Assembly (NCBI GenBank): GCA_002344355.1 | Contig: DDTN01000044.1 | Coordinates: 1 to 51,822 of the forward strand | Direction of reading: 5' to 3' | Source of the DNA: Proteobacteria bacterium UBA2363 | GTDB taxonomy: Bacteria > Pseudomonadota > Gammaproteobacteria > Xanthomonadales > UBA2363 | DNA: 51,822 nucleotides | Notes under the pieces: generated by a model | Databases searched by the model: none | What the model was told of the DNA's origin: nothing | Seen by the model: only the letters and a program-made list of their open reading frames with translations | Program-made: the position numbers and the translations under genes | Shown here: positions 1 through 7,937 of the stretch, piece after piece | Layout of the letters: every line of letters starts with the position of its first letter | Position numbering within the stretch: position 1 is the stretch's first letter

Positions 1-119
1 CGGCTAACGGCAACTCCGTGACCGCCAACACCGACAACGACTTTGACGGTGACGGCGAAATCACGAACTTCGACTACTCGCTCTGGGCCGCCAACAACGG
101 CGCTCTCGGCGACAACTAA
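1..119 (+). CDS. C-terminal end of a secreted dockerin-like Ca-binding protein (partial)
   Basis: This is an open frame entering from the left edge (reading from base 3) and ending at TAA 117-119. The 38 visible residues contain a calcium-loop signature, DxDGDGxITxxDxSxW, of the dockerin type I/EF-hand kind, then NNGALGDN and the stop. In Lysobacterales such C-terminal loops often close large exported proteins, but the body of this one lies outside the window and its function cannot be told. A strong intrinsic terminator begins 14 bases after the stop, which supports this being a real gene end. Confidence 0.65.
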   Translation, partial: ANGNSVTANTDNDFDGDGEITNFDYSLWAANNGALGDN

Positions 120-132
120 GTTCGCCTGACTC

Positions 133-171
133 CCCCCTCCCCGCTCCGCGGGGAGGGGGCTCTTTTTTTTT
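133..171 (+). terminator. Strong intrinsic terminator
   Basis: A perfect 12-bp stem, CCCCCTCCCCGC (133-144) with GCGGGGAGGGGG (148-159) and a 3-base loop, is followed by CTC and nine T residues (163-171). It lies 14 bases after the stop of the dockerin-like gene and in the right orientation to end it. Confidence 0.88.
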
Positions 172-174
172 GGG

Positions 175-236
175 GTCGGGGGTTCGGGGTTTCGGAATTT
201 TTTAGGTTCGGGGGTTCGGGGGTTCGGGGGTTCGGG
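175..236. repeat. GGTTCGGG octamer tandem repeat
   Basis: Four exact head-to-tail copies of the octamer GGTTCGGG occupy 205-236, preceded by degenerate copies at about 175-196 and a short T-run (199-203). It is a minisatellite in the gap between two convergent genes. Related short-period G-rich arrays with 7-8 bp units are common between genes in Lysobacterales genomes; no function is known to me. Confidence 0.8.
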
Positions 237-373
237 CGTCCGGAAGCGGAGGGAGATCTGCTGCCCTTCCATCTACGGGGAGCCTGGCCAGCGTCAGCTC
301 CCAGCCACCGACACAGCCAGCCATGCTGCTTCCTGCCGATCGCGTGCCGCGCGTGCGACGGCACCGCACTTCT

Positions 374-399
374 CCCCTCCCCCGCCTGCGGGGGAGGGG
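374..399. repeat. Second copy of the C-rich palindrome
   Basis: A perfect 12-bp inverted repeat, CCCCTCCCCCGC (374-385) and GCGGGGGAGGGG (388-399) with a 2-base loop. It is almost the same sequence as the terminator stem at 133-159 but has no T-tract on either strand. It lies between the ends of two convergent genes, so it may be a dispersed intergenic palindrome of which the terminator is another copy. The rest of 120-511 holds no gene that I can support. Confidence 0.7.
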
Positions 400-511
400 C
401 GGGGGAGAGGGCAGCCCCGGCCAGCGCACGCTGACGGGCCGGCAACGATGCAGCGTCTCCGCTCCCGAAGACCCGTGTCACGCCCAGCCCACTGGGGCCT
501 TCGAACGTTCT

Positions 512-2404
512 TCAGTCCTCGGCTGGCGCGGCGCCCAGCACCTCCTCGACCGAGGCGGTGGTGATCGGGTGGTAGCCGGCGCGGGCGCGCGCGAACGCCT
601 CGCGCGCGAAGGCGCGGTCCTCCGGGCGCGCCATCAGCGAACGGTACAGCGGCACCACGAACTTGCGCCGGCCGACCTCGACCAGGAAGCGCTCCAGGGC
701 CGGCCGGATCGCCGGGTAGCCGTTGCGGATGCCGACCTGGAACCAGGCGAAGGCGACCTCGCTGTTGCGCGTGCCGGTGATGTCGAAGGCGTTGTCCAGC
801 GTCCCCAGTTGCGCGGGAGTGAGCGCCTGGGGCAGGCCGTTGAGGAAGTACAGGCGTTCCTGGGTGCCCCAGCGCGACCAGGACAGCGCATCGGCGGCGC
901 GTTCGCCGGACAGGAAGGCCTCGCGCTCGCCGTCGATCGCCGCGAACGCGGCCGCCTCGACCTCCGGTGCGAACGCCGGGATGCCCGGCTCGCGCAGCCA
1001 GGCGTCGAGCTCGTCGCCGGTGACCGCCCCGGGGTGGCCGGCGAGCAGGTTCGCCTCCAGGTCGGCGCGGAAGGTCGCGGTATCGACGCTGGTGAAGGCG
1101 CGCCGGTCGAACCAGTCGCGCAGCCAGGCGTCCAGCGCGTCGCGGCCGACGCGCAGCTCCAGGAAGCGGAGGAACCAGGCGCCCTTGGTGTAGGCGGTGG
1201 TGGTGTAGATGGCATCGGGATCGCGTCCGGCCAGGCGCGGCGTCAACCGCTGCAGGTCGGTCTCGACCGGCAGCTCGCGGAAGTCGCGGCGCAGCGAGCG
1301 GATGTCCAGCACGAACTCCATGTCGGCCCGGGCGCTGCCGTAGAGGGCCTCGACGATGCGGTTCTCGACGTAGCTGGTGAAGCCCTCGTTGAGCCAGAAC
1401 TCGTCCCAGTTGGCGTTGGTGACCAGGTTGCCCGACCAGGAGTGCGCCAGCTCGTGGGCGATCAGGGCGACCAGGGAACGGTCGCCGGCGATCACCGTCG
1501 GCGTGATGAAGGACAGCAGGGGGTTCTCCATGCCGCCGTAGGGGAACGAGGGCGGCAGGATCAGCAGGTCGTAGCGGTCCCAGCGGTAGGGCCCGTACAG
1601 CGACTCGGTGACCTCGATCATGCGCGGGGTGTCGGCGAACTCGGCCACCGCATCGGCCAGCCGTTCGGGTTCGGCGTAGACGCCCGAGCGGTCGTCGAGC
1701 GCCTGGAAGGCCAGCCGGCCGGCGGCGATCGCCATCAGGTAGCTGGGGATGGCCTGCGCCATCTCGAAGCGGTAGCGGCCGTCGCGGCTGACCTCCTGCG
1801 GGTTGCGGGCGCTCATCAGGGCCAGCAGGCCGCGCGGCACGCGCAGCTGCGCGGTGTAGGTGAAGCGCACCGCCGGCGTGTCCTGCAGCGGCACCCAGGA
1901 GCGGGCATGGATCGCCTGCGACTGCGAGAACATGAACGGCGCCTCGCGACCCAGGGTCTGCTCCGGACCGAGCCACTGCAGGCCCGAGGCGGTCGGCGCC
2001 GTGCTGTAGCGGATGCGCACGGCAGACGGCTGCGGCAGGCCGGTGGCGATGGCAAGCCGGCTGCCCAGCACGGGATCGGCCGGGGCCAGGGCATGGCCGA
2101 CGCGCCGCCAGCGGCCGCGACCATCACGCGCCTCGACCCGGGCGATCGCCAGCTCGCGGCTGTCCAGGACCAGCTCGGTGGCCTCCGGATCGCGCCAGTC
2201 GAGGGTCAGCTCGGCGGTTCCCGACAGGGTGCGGCGGCGGAAGTCGGCGTCCAGGTCCAGGGCGATCGCGGTGATCCGGACGCGTTCCGGCTCGGCGTAG
2301 GAGTGGGCGTCGGCGGCCAGCGCCGGTGCGCTGCCGGCGGCGGCCAGGGCGAGCAGGACGAGGCCCTGCGCGAGCACGGCACGGCGCGATGCGTGGACGG
2401 TCAT
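512..2404 (-). CDS. M1 family metallopeptidase (LTA4-hydrolase-like aminopeptidase)
   Basis: Encodes 630 residues. A cleavable signal peptide spans about 1-30, so the enzyme is probably periplasmic, where it would trim N-terminal residues from peptides. The exopeptidase signature GGMEN is at 290-294. The zinc site HELAH is at 317-321, with the third ligand Glu in WLNEGFT near 340. A helical C-terminal domain of the leukotriene-A4-hydrolase type fills about 430-630, ending in a YxxT-like stretch. The start is supported by GGAG five bases upstream. It is the last gene of a minus-strand series but lies about 200 bases beyond ubiE, so it may have its own promoter. Family assignment is firm; the substrate is unknown. 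Confidence 0.93.
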   Translation of the reverse strand: MTVHASRRAVLAQGLVLLALAAAGSAPALAADAHSYAEPERVRITAIALDLDADFRRRTLSGTAELTLDWRDPEATELVLDSRELAIARVEARDGRGRWRRVGHALAPADPVLGSRLAIATGLPQPSAVRIRYSTAPTASGLQWLGPEQTLGREAPFMFSQSQAIHARSWVPLQDTPAVRFTYTAQLRVPRGLLALMSARNPQEVSRDGRYRFEMAQAIPSYLMAIAAGRLAFQALDDRSGVYAEPERLADAVAEFADTPRMIEVTESLYGPYRWDRYDLLILPPSFPYGGMENPLLSFITPTVIAGDRSLVALIAHELAHSWSGNLVTNANWDEFWLNEGFTSYVENRIVEALYGSARADMEFVLDIRSLRRDFRELPVETDLQRLTPRLAGRDPDAIYTTTAYTKGAWFLRFLELRVGRDALDAWLRDWFDRRAFTSVDTATFRADLEANLLAGHPGAVTGDELDAWLREPGIPAFAPEVEAAAFAAIDGEREAFLSGERAADALSWSRWGTQERLYFLNGLPQALTPAQLGTLDNAFDITGTRNSEVAFAWFQVGIRNGYPAIRPALERFLVEVGRRKFVVPLYRSLMARPEDRAFAREAFARARAGYHPITTASVEEVLGAAPAED

Positions 2405-2605
2405 GGGATCTCCGGAAGGGCCAGACGCAGGACGGCCAGCATAGCCCCAAGGGACGCGCGGTCAGCCCGCTTCGGCCGGCGCCGGCCGCGATCCGCCGCA
2501 CGCCGGACGCGTCGCTGCCACTGGCCGGGAGCCGACGACGCGACAGGGACGTGCCGATGCAGGGAAGGGTCGGCCCGGGCCGATCGACGGCCGGCCGCAG
2601 CGGAG

Positions 2606-3361
2606 CTACAGCCGCACGCCGCTGTGGATGGCGACGATGCCGGCCGACAGGTTGCGCCACTCCACGCGTTCCAGGCCGGCCTCGCGCATCAGCGCCGCCA
2701 GGTCCTCCTGGCCGGGATGGCGGCGGATCGACTCGGCCAGGTAGCGGTAGCTGTCGGCGTCGCCGGCGACGCGCGCACCCAGCCAGGGCAGCACCCGGAA
2801 CGAGTACAGGTCGTACAGCGGCTTCAGCGGCGGCGCCTGGACCTGCGAGAACTCCAGCACGCGCACGCTGCCGCCGGGCCGCAGCACACGATGCATCTCG
2901 CGCAGGGCCAAGGCCTTGTCGGTGACGTTGCGCAGGCCGAAGGCGATGGTCACCAGGTCGAAGCTGCCGTCGGGGAACGGCAGCGCCTGGGCGTCCATGC
3001 GCGCGAAGCGGACGTTGCCGCTGATGCCGCGGTCGAGCAGGCGGTCGCGGCCGACCGCCAGCATGCGGTCGTTGATGTCGCCCAGGACCACCAGGCCGGG
3101 ATCGCCGACCCGGCGCGCCAGCAGGGCGGCGATGTCGCCGGTGCCGCCGGCCAGGTCGAGCACCCGGTGGCCGGGACGGGCGCCGCTGGTGGCCACGAAG
3201 TGGCGCTTCCACAACCGGTGCACGCCCATCGACATCAGGTCGTTCATGCGGTCGTAGTCGCCCGCCACCGAACTGAACACCTCGCCGACCAGACGCTGCT
3301 TGTCGGCGACCGGCACCTCGCGATAGCCGAAATGGGTGGTGCGCTCGTCGCGTTCGCTCAT
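2606..3361 (-). CDS. ubiE: Ubiquinone/menaquinone biosynthesis C-methyltransferase UbiE
   Basis: Encodes 251 residues, full family length. UbiE C-methylates the benzoquinol (or demethylmenaquinol) ring using S-adenosylmethionine. The family N-terminus is present (VFSSVAGDYDRMNDLMSMGVHRLWK), as are SAM motif I VLDLAGGTGDIA near 68-79, the acidic motif around GDIN, the AFGLRNV motif, and the LRPGG and LYxxYSFxVLPxLG segments of the UbiE/MenG signature. Its ATG overlaps the stop of the upstream flavin monooxygenase (ATGA, 3358-3361), which points to translational coupling and one operon. The neighbouring monooxygenase could therefore also act on quinones, but that is inference. Confidence 0.96.
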   Translation of the reverse strand: MSERDERTTHFGYREVPVADKQRLVGEVFSSVAGDYDRMNDLMSMGVHRLWKRHFVATSGARPGHRVLDLAGGTGDIAALLARRVGDPGLVVLGDINDRMLAVGRDRLLDRGISGNVRFARMDAQALPFPDGSFDLVTIAFGLRNVTDKALALREMHRVLRPGGSVRVLEFSQVQAPPLKPLYDLYSFRVLPWLGARVAGDADSYRYLAESIRRHPGQEDLAALMREAGLERVEWRNLSAGIVAIHSGVRL

Positions 3362-4625
3362 GGTGCCGGATTATCGCACCGCCCCCGCTGCGGTGTCCGG
3401 TCCAGGGCGGCCAGGAAGTCCGGCGCCAGCGGCAGCCGTCCGAACCAGCCCCGGCGGGTGCCGGTCAGCACCCGCAGCATCTGGCCTCGGCCGCCGGGCA
3501 GTCGCGACAGCGGATGCATCAGGCGGTCGCGCACGGCAGCGAGGCGGTCGCGTTCGGACTGGAACAGCGGCGTCAGCCAGCGGCTCCAGAAGTGGTAGAT
3601 GCCCAGGTGGCCGCGGCGCTGCCGGGCGTAGCGGGCGAGACACGCCGACAGCGGGACCTCGACGGGCGCGCGCAGGTGGTCGCGCAGGGCCAGGGCATCG
3701 AGCAGGGCCATGTCACCCCCTGGCCGAGCTGGGGGCTCATCGCATGGGCGGCATCGCCGATCAGCACGGCGCGGCCCCGGTGCCAGTCGCGCGGCACGGT
3801 GTCGCGGTAGCGGGCGACGGCCAGGCCGGCCGGCACCGGCACTGGCGCCAGGCAGTCCGCGGCCTCGGGCCAGACGGCGGCCAGGTCGCGGCGCCATGCG
3901 CCTTCGTCGCAGGCGGCCGAATCCAGTGCCGACACCGGCTCGCTCCAGAAGAAGCTCATCAGCGGCCGGGCGTCACCGGGCCGGGTGCCGACCGGCAGCA
4001 TGCCGGCCATGCGGCGCGCCGAGACATAGCGCTGCTGCAGCTCGCCCGGCCAGGCCCAGCCGCCCTGGTCGACCAGGCACCAGCGCGCGCCCCAGGGAAA
4101 CGGCCGGTCCAGGCGGGCCGGGCCGAGCTGCCCGCGCAAGGCCGAGGCGGCGCCGTCGGCGACCACGACCAGGTCGTAGGGGCCGTGGCGCCGGCCCTGC
4201 TGGTCGGTCAGCAGGCCGCGCTCGCAGTCGATCGCCGCGATGGCGCACCCGGCATGCAGGGCGCGCGCGCCCTGCCAGGCCGAGTCCAGGATCGAGAACA
4301 GCGCGCCACGCTGCAGGCCCAGTCCGAACAGGCGCGGATCCAGTTCCCGGTAGCGCATGTCCATGACCGCGCGGCCGGCCGCGGTCCGGCCGTACAGGCG
4401 GCCGATGCGCCGGCCGTGGCCGAGCACGGTGTCGAGCAGGCCCATCCGCCACAGCACGGCCAGGCCGGTGGGCTGCAGCAGGAAGCCGGCGCCGACCGGT
4501 CCGGGCCAGGGCACGCGCTCGAATACCTCCGGGACGTGGCCGTCGGCGGCGAGCAGCACCGCCGCCGCCTGGCCGGCGGTGCCGTAGCCGACGATGGCGA
4601 TGTGCAGCGCGCGCGCCCTGGCCAT
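3358..4625 (-). pseudogene. FAD-dependent monooxygenase (UbiH/PHBH-like), interrupted by a -1 frameshift
   Basis: Two overlapping frames together give one complete flavoprotein hydroxylase. The first frame, from ATG 4625, has the Rossmann GxGxxG motif (IAIVGYGTAGQ), the DG motif (VVADGAASALR) and the FAD-ribityl motif GDAAHAMSPQLGQG. It then runs out of frame inside a five-G tract (C-tract 3716-3720 on the plus strand). The adjoining frame continues with the expected DMALLDALALRDHL and runs to TGA 3360-3358. Relative to the family pattern GQGxNMALLDA one base is missing. The downstream half keeps normal codon use, so the event is recent or is a homopolymer sequencing error. It lies between DUF971 and ubiE, with an ATGA overlap with ubiE. 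Confidence 0.8.
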
Positions 4626-4644
4626 GGCTGCGCGCGCGGCCGGG

Positions 4645-4995
4645 TCAGCGCGACCGGCCGGCCGCGGCCAGCTGGTCCAGGTAGGCCTGCCACCTGGCCG
4701 GCCGGTCGCGGCCGAGTTCGTACAGGGTCGACCAGGAATACAGGCCGGTGTCGTGGCCGTCGTCGAAGACCAGTTGCACGGCGTACTGGCCGACCGGCCG
4801 GATCGCGGCGATGCTGACGTCCTTCTTGCCCGCCACCAGCACCGCCTGGCCCGGGCCGTGGCCCTGGACCTCGGCACTGGGACTGTTGACGCGCAGGTAC
4901 TCGCAGGGCAGCTCGAACACCGCGCCATCGTCGAAGGCGACCACCAGCAGGCGCTCGGCGCGCTTCAGGCGGATCTCGGTGGGACGGGCGCCCAT
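4645..4995 (-). CDS. DUF971 domain protein (GBBH-like N-terminal domain)
   Basis: Encodes 116 residues forming one small all-beta DUF971 domain, the fold also found at the N-terminus of gamma-butyrobetaine hydroxylase. The recognisable segments are PTEIRL near the start, LxVxFDDGAxFELPxEYLRVxSPSAEVQGHG, VxIxxIxPVGxYAVxLxFDDGHDTGLYSWxTLYELG, and a short basic tail. Stand-alone members are widespread in proteobacteria, often near quinone or Fe-S genes; their biochemical role is not established. The gene is 19 bases upstream of the flavin monooxygenase and 30 bases downstream of yqeY on the same strand, so co-transcription with ubiE is likely. Confidence 0.9.
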   Translation of the reverse strand: MGARPTEIRLKRAERLLVVAFDDGAVFELPCEYLRVNSPSAEVQGHGPGQAVLVAGKKDVSIAAIRPVGQYAVQLVFDDGHDTGLYSWSTLYELGRDRPARWQAYLDQLAAAGRSR

Positions 4996-5025
4996 GGTGG
5001 GGACCGGGTCGGCGGAGCGTGCGGA

Positions 5026-5472
5026 TCAGCCGCCCAGGGCGGCCTTGACCTTGCCGGACAGCGCCTGCATGTCGGCGCGGCCGGCGGCGCGCTCCTTGAG
5101 GGCGGCCATCACCCGGCCCATGTCGCGCGGGCCGCTGGCGCCGGTCTCGGCGATCACCTGGGCGAGCAGGGCGTCCACCTCGGCCTCGCCGAGCGGCGCC
5201 GGCAGGTAGCCCTGGACGATGCCGATCTCGAAGCGCTCCTGCGCCGCCAGGTCCTCGCGGCCGGCCGCCTCGAACTGCGCCACCGAGTCGCGGCGCTGCT
5301 TGACCATCTTCTCCAGCACCGCCAGCACCTGGGCGTCGTCCAGTTCGATGCGTTCGTCGACCTCGCGCTGCTTGACCGCCGCCTGCGCCAGGCGGATCAC
5401 GCCCAGGCGCTCCTTGTCGCCGGCCTTCATGGCGTCCTTCATGTCCTGCATCAGGCGCTGCTTGAGGTTCAT
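5026..5472 (-). CDS. GatB/YqeY domain-containing protein
   Basis: Encodes 148 residues, the usual length for YqeY. The sequence opens with MNLKQRLMQDMKDAMKAGDKERL, the standard family start, carries QREVDERIELDDAQVLAVLEKMVKQRRDSVAQFEAAGREDLAAQE, and ends in the helical ALSGKVKAAL tail resembling the tRNA-interacting domain of GatB. It has no proven function alone. YqeY is usually found directly after rpsU, as here. The start is supported by GGAG nine bases upstream. In many proteobacteria dnaG and rpoD also follow rpsU; they are absent here. Confidence 0.94.
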   Translation of the reverse strand: MNLKQRLMQDMKDAMKAGDKERLGVIRLAQAAVKQREVDERIELDDAQVLAVLEKMVKQRRDSVAQFEAAGREDLAAQERFEIGIVQGYLPAPLGEAEVDALLAQVIAETGASGPRDMGRVMAALKERAAGRADMQALSGKVKAALGG

Positions 5473-5578
5473 GGACTGTCTCCGGTCAGGTGGGCGGACA
5501 CGACGAAACGGCAGCCGGGCACCCGGACGCCGTTGCGTGGCTTGCGAGAGCGTCGGGCCGCACCGGCGGCCCCGGGGC

Positions 5579-5594
5579 GCGGCCTTGCGGCCGC
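5579..5594 (-). other. GNRA-loop hairpin just after rpsU
   Basis: On the minus-strand RNA, GCGGCC-GCAA-GGCCGC forms a 6-bp perfect stem with a GCAA tetraloop, starting five bases after the rpsU stop codon. There is no U-tract, so it is not a complete intrinsic terminator. It may stabilise the rpsU 3' end or attenuate read-through into yqeY. Confidence 0.4.
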
Positions 5595-5598
5595 CGCC

Positions 5599-5814
5599 TC
5601 AGTACAGGCGCTGGCGCTTGGTGACGTCGCGACCCATGCGGCGCAGGTTGCGCTTCACGGCCGCGGCCATCTTGCGCTTGCGCTCGGTGGTCGGCTTCTC
5701 GTAGTACTCGCGCTTGCGGGTCTCGGCCAGGACACCGGCCTTTTCACAGGTGCGCTTGAAGCGGCGCAGCGCGTACTCGAACGGCTCGTTCTCGCGAACT
5801 TTTACGGAAGGCAT
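5599..5814 (-). CDS. rpsU: 30S ribosomal protein bS21
   Basis: Encodes 71 residues, matching bS21 throughout: MPSVKVRENEPFEYALRRFKR at the start, REYYEKPTTERKRKM in the middle and a basic tail ending RQRLY. bS21 is a late-assembling small-subunit protein near the anti-Shine-Dalgarno region and helps initiation. GGAG lies six bases before the ATG. The gene heads the minus-strand series and is transcribed divergently from tsaD, an arrangement conserved in gammaproteobacteria. Confidence 0.97.
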   Translation of the reverse strand: MPSVKVRENEPFEYALRRFKRTCEKAGVLAETRKREYYEKPTTERKRKMAAAVKRNLRRMGRDVTKRQRLY

Positions 5815-5887
5815 GCAAACTCCGGTTTCGGATCTTCTCGGGGCGCGGATTCCACCGCGGGGCCCGGCTGGCCGGGCGCGGATCGTC

Positions 5888-5893
5888 TAAAGT
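5888..5893 (+). promoter_or_regulatory. Possible -10 box for tsaD
   Basis: TAAAGT at 5888-5893, within CTAAAGTGGC, would place a transcript start near 5900, 31 bases before the chosen ATG 5931. No good -35 is visible. Very similar CTAARNTRGCC strings occur before two other plus-strand genes at 9265 and 21658, which is why it is listed. Confidence 0.35.
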
Positions 5894-5930
5894 GGCGACC
5901 CTTGGCTCCCCGATGGACCGGGGGCGCAGA

Positions 5931-5959
5931 ATGATACAGACCCAGGTGACCGAACGCAA
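5931..5959 (-). promoter_or_regulatory. Likely sigma70 promoter of rpsU
   Basis: Read on the minus strand: -35 TTGCGT (5959-5954), a 17-base spacer, and -10 TATCAT (5936-5931, five of six consensus bases). Transcription would start near 5924, giving rpsU a leader of about 110 bases. The -10 box overlaps the proposed ATG of tsaD, so polymerase on this promoter would sit on the tsaD start region. Confidence 0.5.
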
Positions 5960-7022
5960 AACCCTGCGTGTGCTGGGGGTCGAGACCTCCTGCGACGAGA
6001 CCGGCGTGGCCGTGGTCGATGCCGACCGCGGCCTGCTGGCGCACGCCCTGCACAGCCAGGTCGACCTGCACGCCGACTACGGCGGCGTGGTCCCGGAACT
6101 GGCCAGCCGCGACCATGTCCGCAGGCTGCTGCCCCTGGTCCGCCAGGTGCTGGACGAGGCCGGCCTGGGCCTGGCCGACCTGGATGCGGTCGCCTACACG
6201 GCCGGCCCGGGCCTGATCGGCGCCCTGCTGGTCGGCGCCGGCACCGCCCGGGCCCTGGCCTACGGCCTGGGCGTGCCGGCGGTGGGCGTGCACCACATGG
6301 AGGGCCATCTGCTGGCCCCGGCGCTGGAGGCCGAGCATCCGGACCCGCCCTACGTCGCCCTGCTGGTCTCCGGCGGCCACACGATGCTGGTCGAGGTGCG
6401 CGGCCTGGGCGCCTACCGGGTCCTGGGCGAGACCCTGGACGACGCCGCCGGCGAGGCCTTCGACAAGACCGCCAAGCTGCTCGGCCTGCCCTACCCCGGC
6501 GGCCCGGCGCTCGCCGCCCTGGCGCAGGCCGGCCGCCCGGGCGCGTTCCGCTTTGCCCGGCCGATGACCGACCGGCCCGGCCTGGACTTCAGCTTCTCCG
6601 GACTGAAGACCCAGGTGCTGCTGGCCTGGCGGCGCCAGGACCCCGACGACGGCCAGGCCCGCGCCGACATCGCCCGCGGCTTCGAGGACGCCGTGGTCGA
6701 GACCCTGGCGACGAAGTGCGTCCGTGCCCTGGACGCCACCGGCCTGAAGGACCTGGTGGTGGCCGGCGGCGTCGGCGCCAACGCGCGCCTGCGCGCCCTG
6801 CTGGCCGCCCAGCTCGCGACGCGCGGCGCCCGCGCCTGGTTCCCCCGGCCCGAGTTCTGCACCGACAATGGCGCGATGATCGCCCTGGCCGGCCTGCTGC
6901 GCATTCAGGCGGGGGAGCGCGCCGGCCTGGGCATCGAGGTGCGGCCGCGCTGGCCGCTGTCGGAACTCACGCCGCCTTGTCCCGCCGCCGGACAGGATGC
7001 CGCGGCATCCGCCGCCGGCTGA
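5931..7022 (+). CDS. tsaD: tRNA N6-threonylcarbamoyladenosine biosynthesis protein TsaD
   Basis: Encodes 363 residues from ATG 5931. TsaD (Gcp/Kae1/YgjD) transfers the threonylcarbamoyl group to A37 of ANN-decoding tRNAs, together with TsaB and TsaE. The visible signatures are VLGVETSCDETG, the GGVVPELASRDH loop, the metal-binding HHMEGH, the LLVSGGHTML phosphate motif, GEAFDKTAKLLGLPYPGG and the C-terminal GGVGANARLR and FCTDNGAMIA. The longer frame from 5892 is rejected because it adds 13 non-family residues and would overlap the likely -10 box. The gene begins a plus-strand set with folB and folK and is divergent from rpsU. Confidence 0.96.
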   Translation: MIQTQVTERKTLRVLGVETSCDETGVAVVDADRGLLAHALHSQVDLHADYGGVVPELASRDHVRRLLPLVRQVLDEAGLGLADLDAVAYTAGPGLIGALLVGAGTARALAYGLGVPAVGVHHMEGHLLAPALEAEHPDPPYVALLVSGGHTMLVEVRGLGAYRVLGETLDDAAGEAFDKTAKLLGLPYPGGPALAALAQAGRPGAFRFARPMTDRPGLDFSFSGLKTQVLLAWRRQDPDDGQARADIARGFEDAVVETLATKCVRALDATGLKDLVVAGGVGANARLRALLAAQLATRGARAWFPRPEFCTDNGAMIALAGLLRIQAGERAGLGIEVRPRWPLSELTPPCPAAGQDAAASAAG

Positions 7023-7048
7023 CTCCACCCACCGACCCCGGGAACGCC

Positions 7049-7408
7049 ATGGACACCGTCTTCATCGAAGGGCTGAAGGTCGAGACCGTCATCGGCATCT
7101 ACGACTGGGAGCGCCGGATCCGCCAGCCGCTGCGCTTCGACATCGAGATGGCCTTCGACAACACCGTCCCGGCCGGCACCGACGCGATCGCCGACACCCT
7201 GGACTACAAGGCGGTCAGCAAGCGCCTGGTCGCCTTCGTCGAGGCCAGCGACTTCGGCCTGGTCGAGACCCTGGCCGAGCGCTGCGCCGAGATCATCCAG
7301 CGCGAATTCGGCGTGCCCTGGCTGCGCCTGCGCCTGCGCAAGCCCGGCGCGGTGCGCGGCGCGGTCGCCGTGGGCGTGTGCATCGAGCGCGGCCGGCGGC
7401 CGTCGTGA
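7049..7408 (+). CDS. folB: Dihydroneopterin aldolase
   Basis: Encodes 120-residue-class FolB (119 residues), full length. It cleaves dihydroneopterin to 6-hydroxymethyl-dihydropterin and glycolaldehyde in folate synthesis. The family pattern is clear: the opening DTVFIEGLKVETVIGIYDWER, LDYKAVSKRLVAFVEASDFGLVETLAERCA with the pterin-anchoring Glu, and LRLRKPGAVRGAVAVGVCIERG. It begins 26 bases after the tsaD stop. folK follows 31 bases downstream, so the two consecutive enzymes of the pathway are encoded side by side. Confidence 0.95.
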   Translation: MDTVFIEGLKVETVIGIYDWERRIRQPLRFDIEMAFDNTVPAGTDAIADTLDYKAVSKRLVAFVEASDFGLVETLAERCAEIIQREFGVPWLRLRLRKPGAVRGAVAVGVCIERGRRPS

Positions 7409-7439
7409 GCGTGCCGGTCCGGCCCGGCCGGCCGCGCTG

Positions 7440-7937
7440 ATGGCGCGCGCCTGGCTCAGCCTGGGCAGCAACCAGGCGCCAGAGCGGCACCTGGCCGCGG
7501 CGCTGGACGAGCTGGCACGGGCGTTCGGCCCGCTGGACGTGTCGCCCGCCTACCGCAGCGCGGCGGTGGGCTTCGAGGGACCGGCCTTCGTCAACCTGGC
7601 GGCGGGCCTCGACACCACGCTGGACCCGGTCGCGCTGGACGCCTGGCTGCATGCCCTGGAAGACCGCCACGGCCGGCGCCGCGACGTGCCGCGCTACTCC
7701 TCGCGGACCCTGGACGTCGACCTGGTGCTGTACGACGACGTGGTGCTGCGCGGCCCGGGCAACCTGGCGCTGCCGCGCGCCGACCTGGTCGAGCAGGCCT
7801 TCGTGCTGCGGCCGATGGCCGACCTCGCGCCCGACCTGGTGCATCCGGTCCTGGGCCGGCGGCTGGCCGACCTGTGGCGCGATTTCGACGGCCCGCGCGA
7901 CCTCGAGCCGGTCCCGCTGCCGGCGGCGTCGACCTGA
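7440..7937 (+). CDS. folK: 2-amino-4-hydroxy-6-hydroxymethyldihydropteridine pyrophosphokinase
   Basis: Encodes 165 residues, the usual HPPK size. It transfers pyrophosphate from ATP to hydroxymethyl-dihydropterin, the step after FolB. The signatures seen are LSLGSN at the N-terminus, SPAYRSAAVGF, FVNLAAGLDT and the substrate and metal site RYSSRTLDVDLVLYDD, with both Asp of the DxD. The C-terminus carries LRPMADLAPDLVHP. Compared with the textbook RxxxRWGPRxLDLD motif the arginine-rich loop reads GRRRDVPRYSSRTLD. A stem-loop begins at the base after its stop codon. Confidence 0.94.
   Translation: MARAWLSLGSNQAPERHLAAALDELARAFGPLDVSPAYRSAAVGFEGPAFVNLAAGLDTTLDPVALDAWLHALEDRHGRRRDVPRYSSRTLDVDLVLYDDVVLRGPGNLALPRADLVEQAFVLRPMADLAPDLVHPVLGRRLADLWRDFDGPRDLEPVPLPAAST

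Noticed and set aside
323..3598. A 1091-residue open frame antisense to the peptidase and ubiE
   Set aside because: It is a shadow of the minus-strand genes caused by high GC: Arg/Gln/Gly-rich, no domain, no ribosome site.
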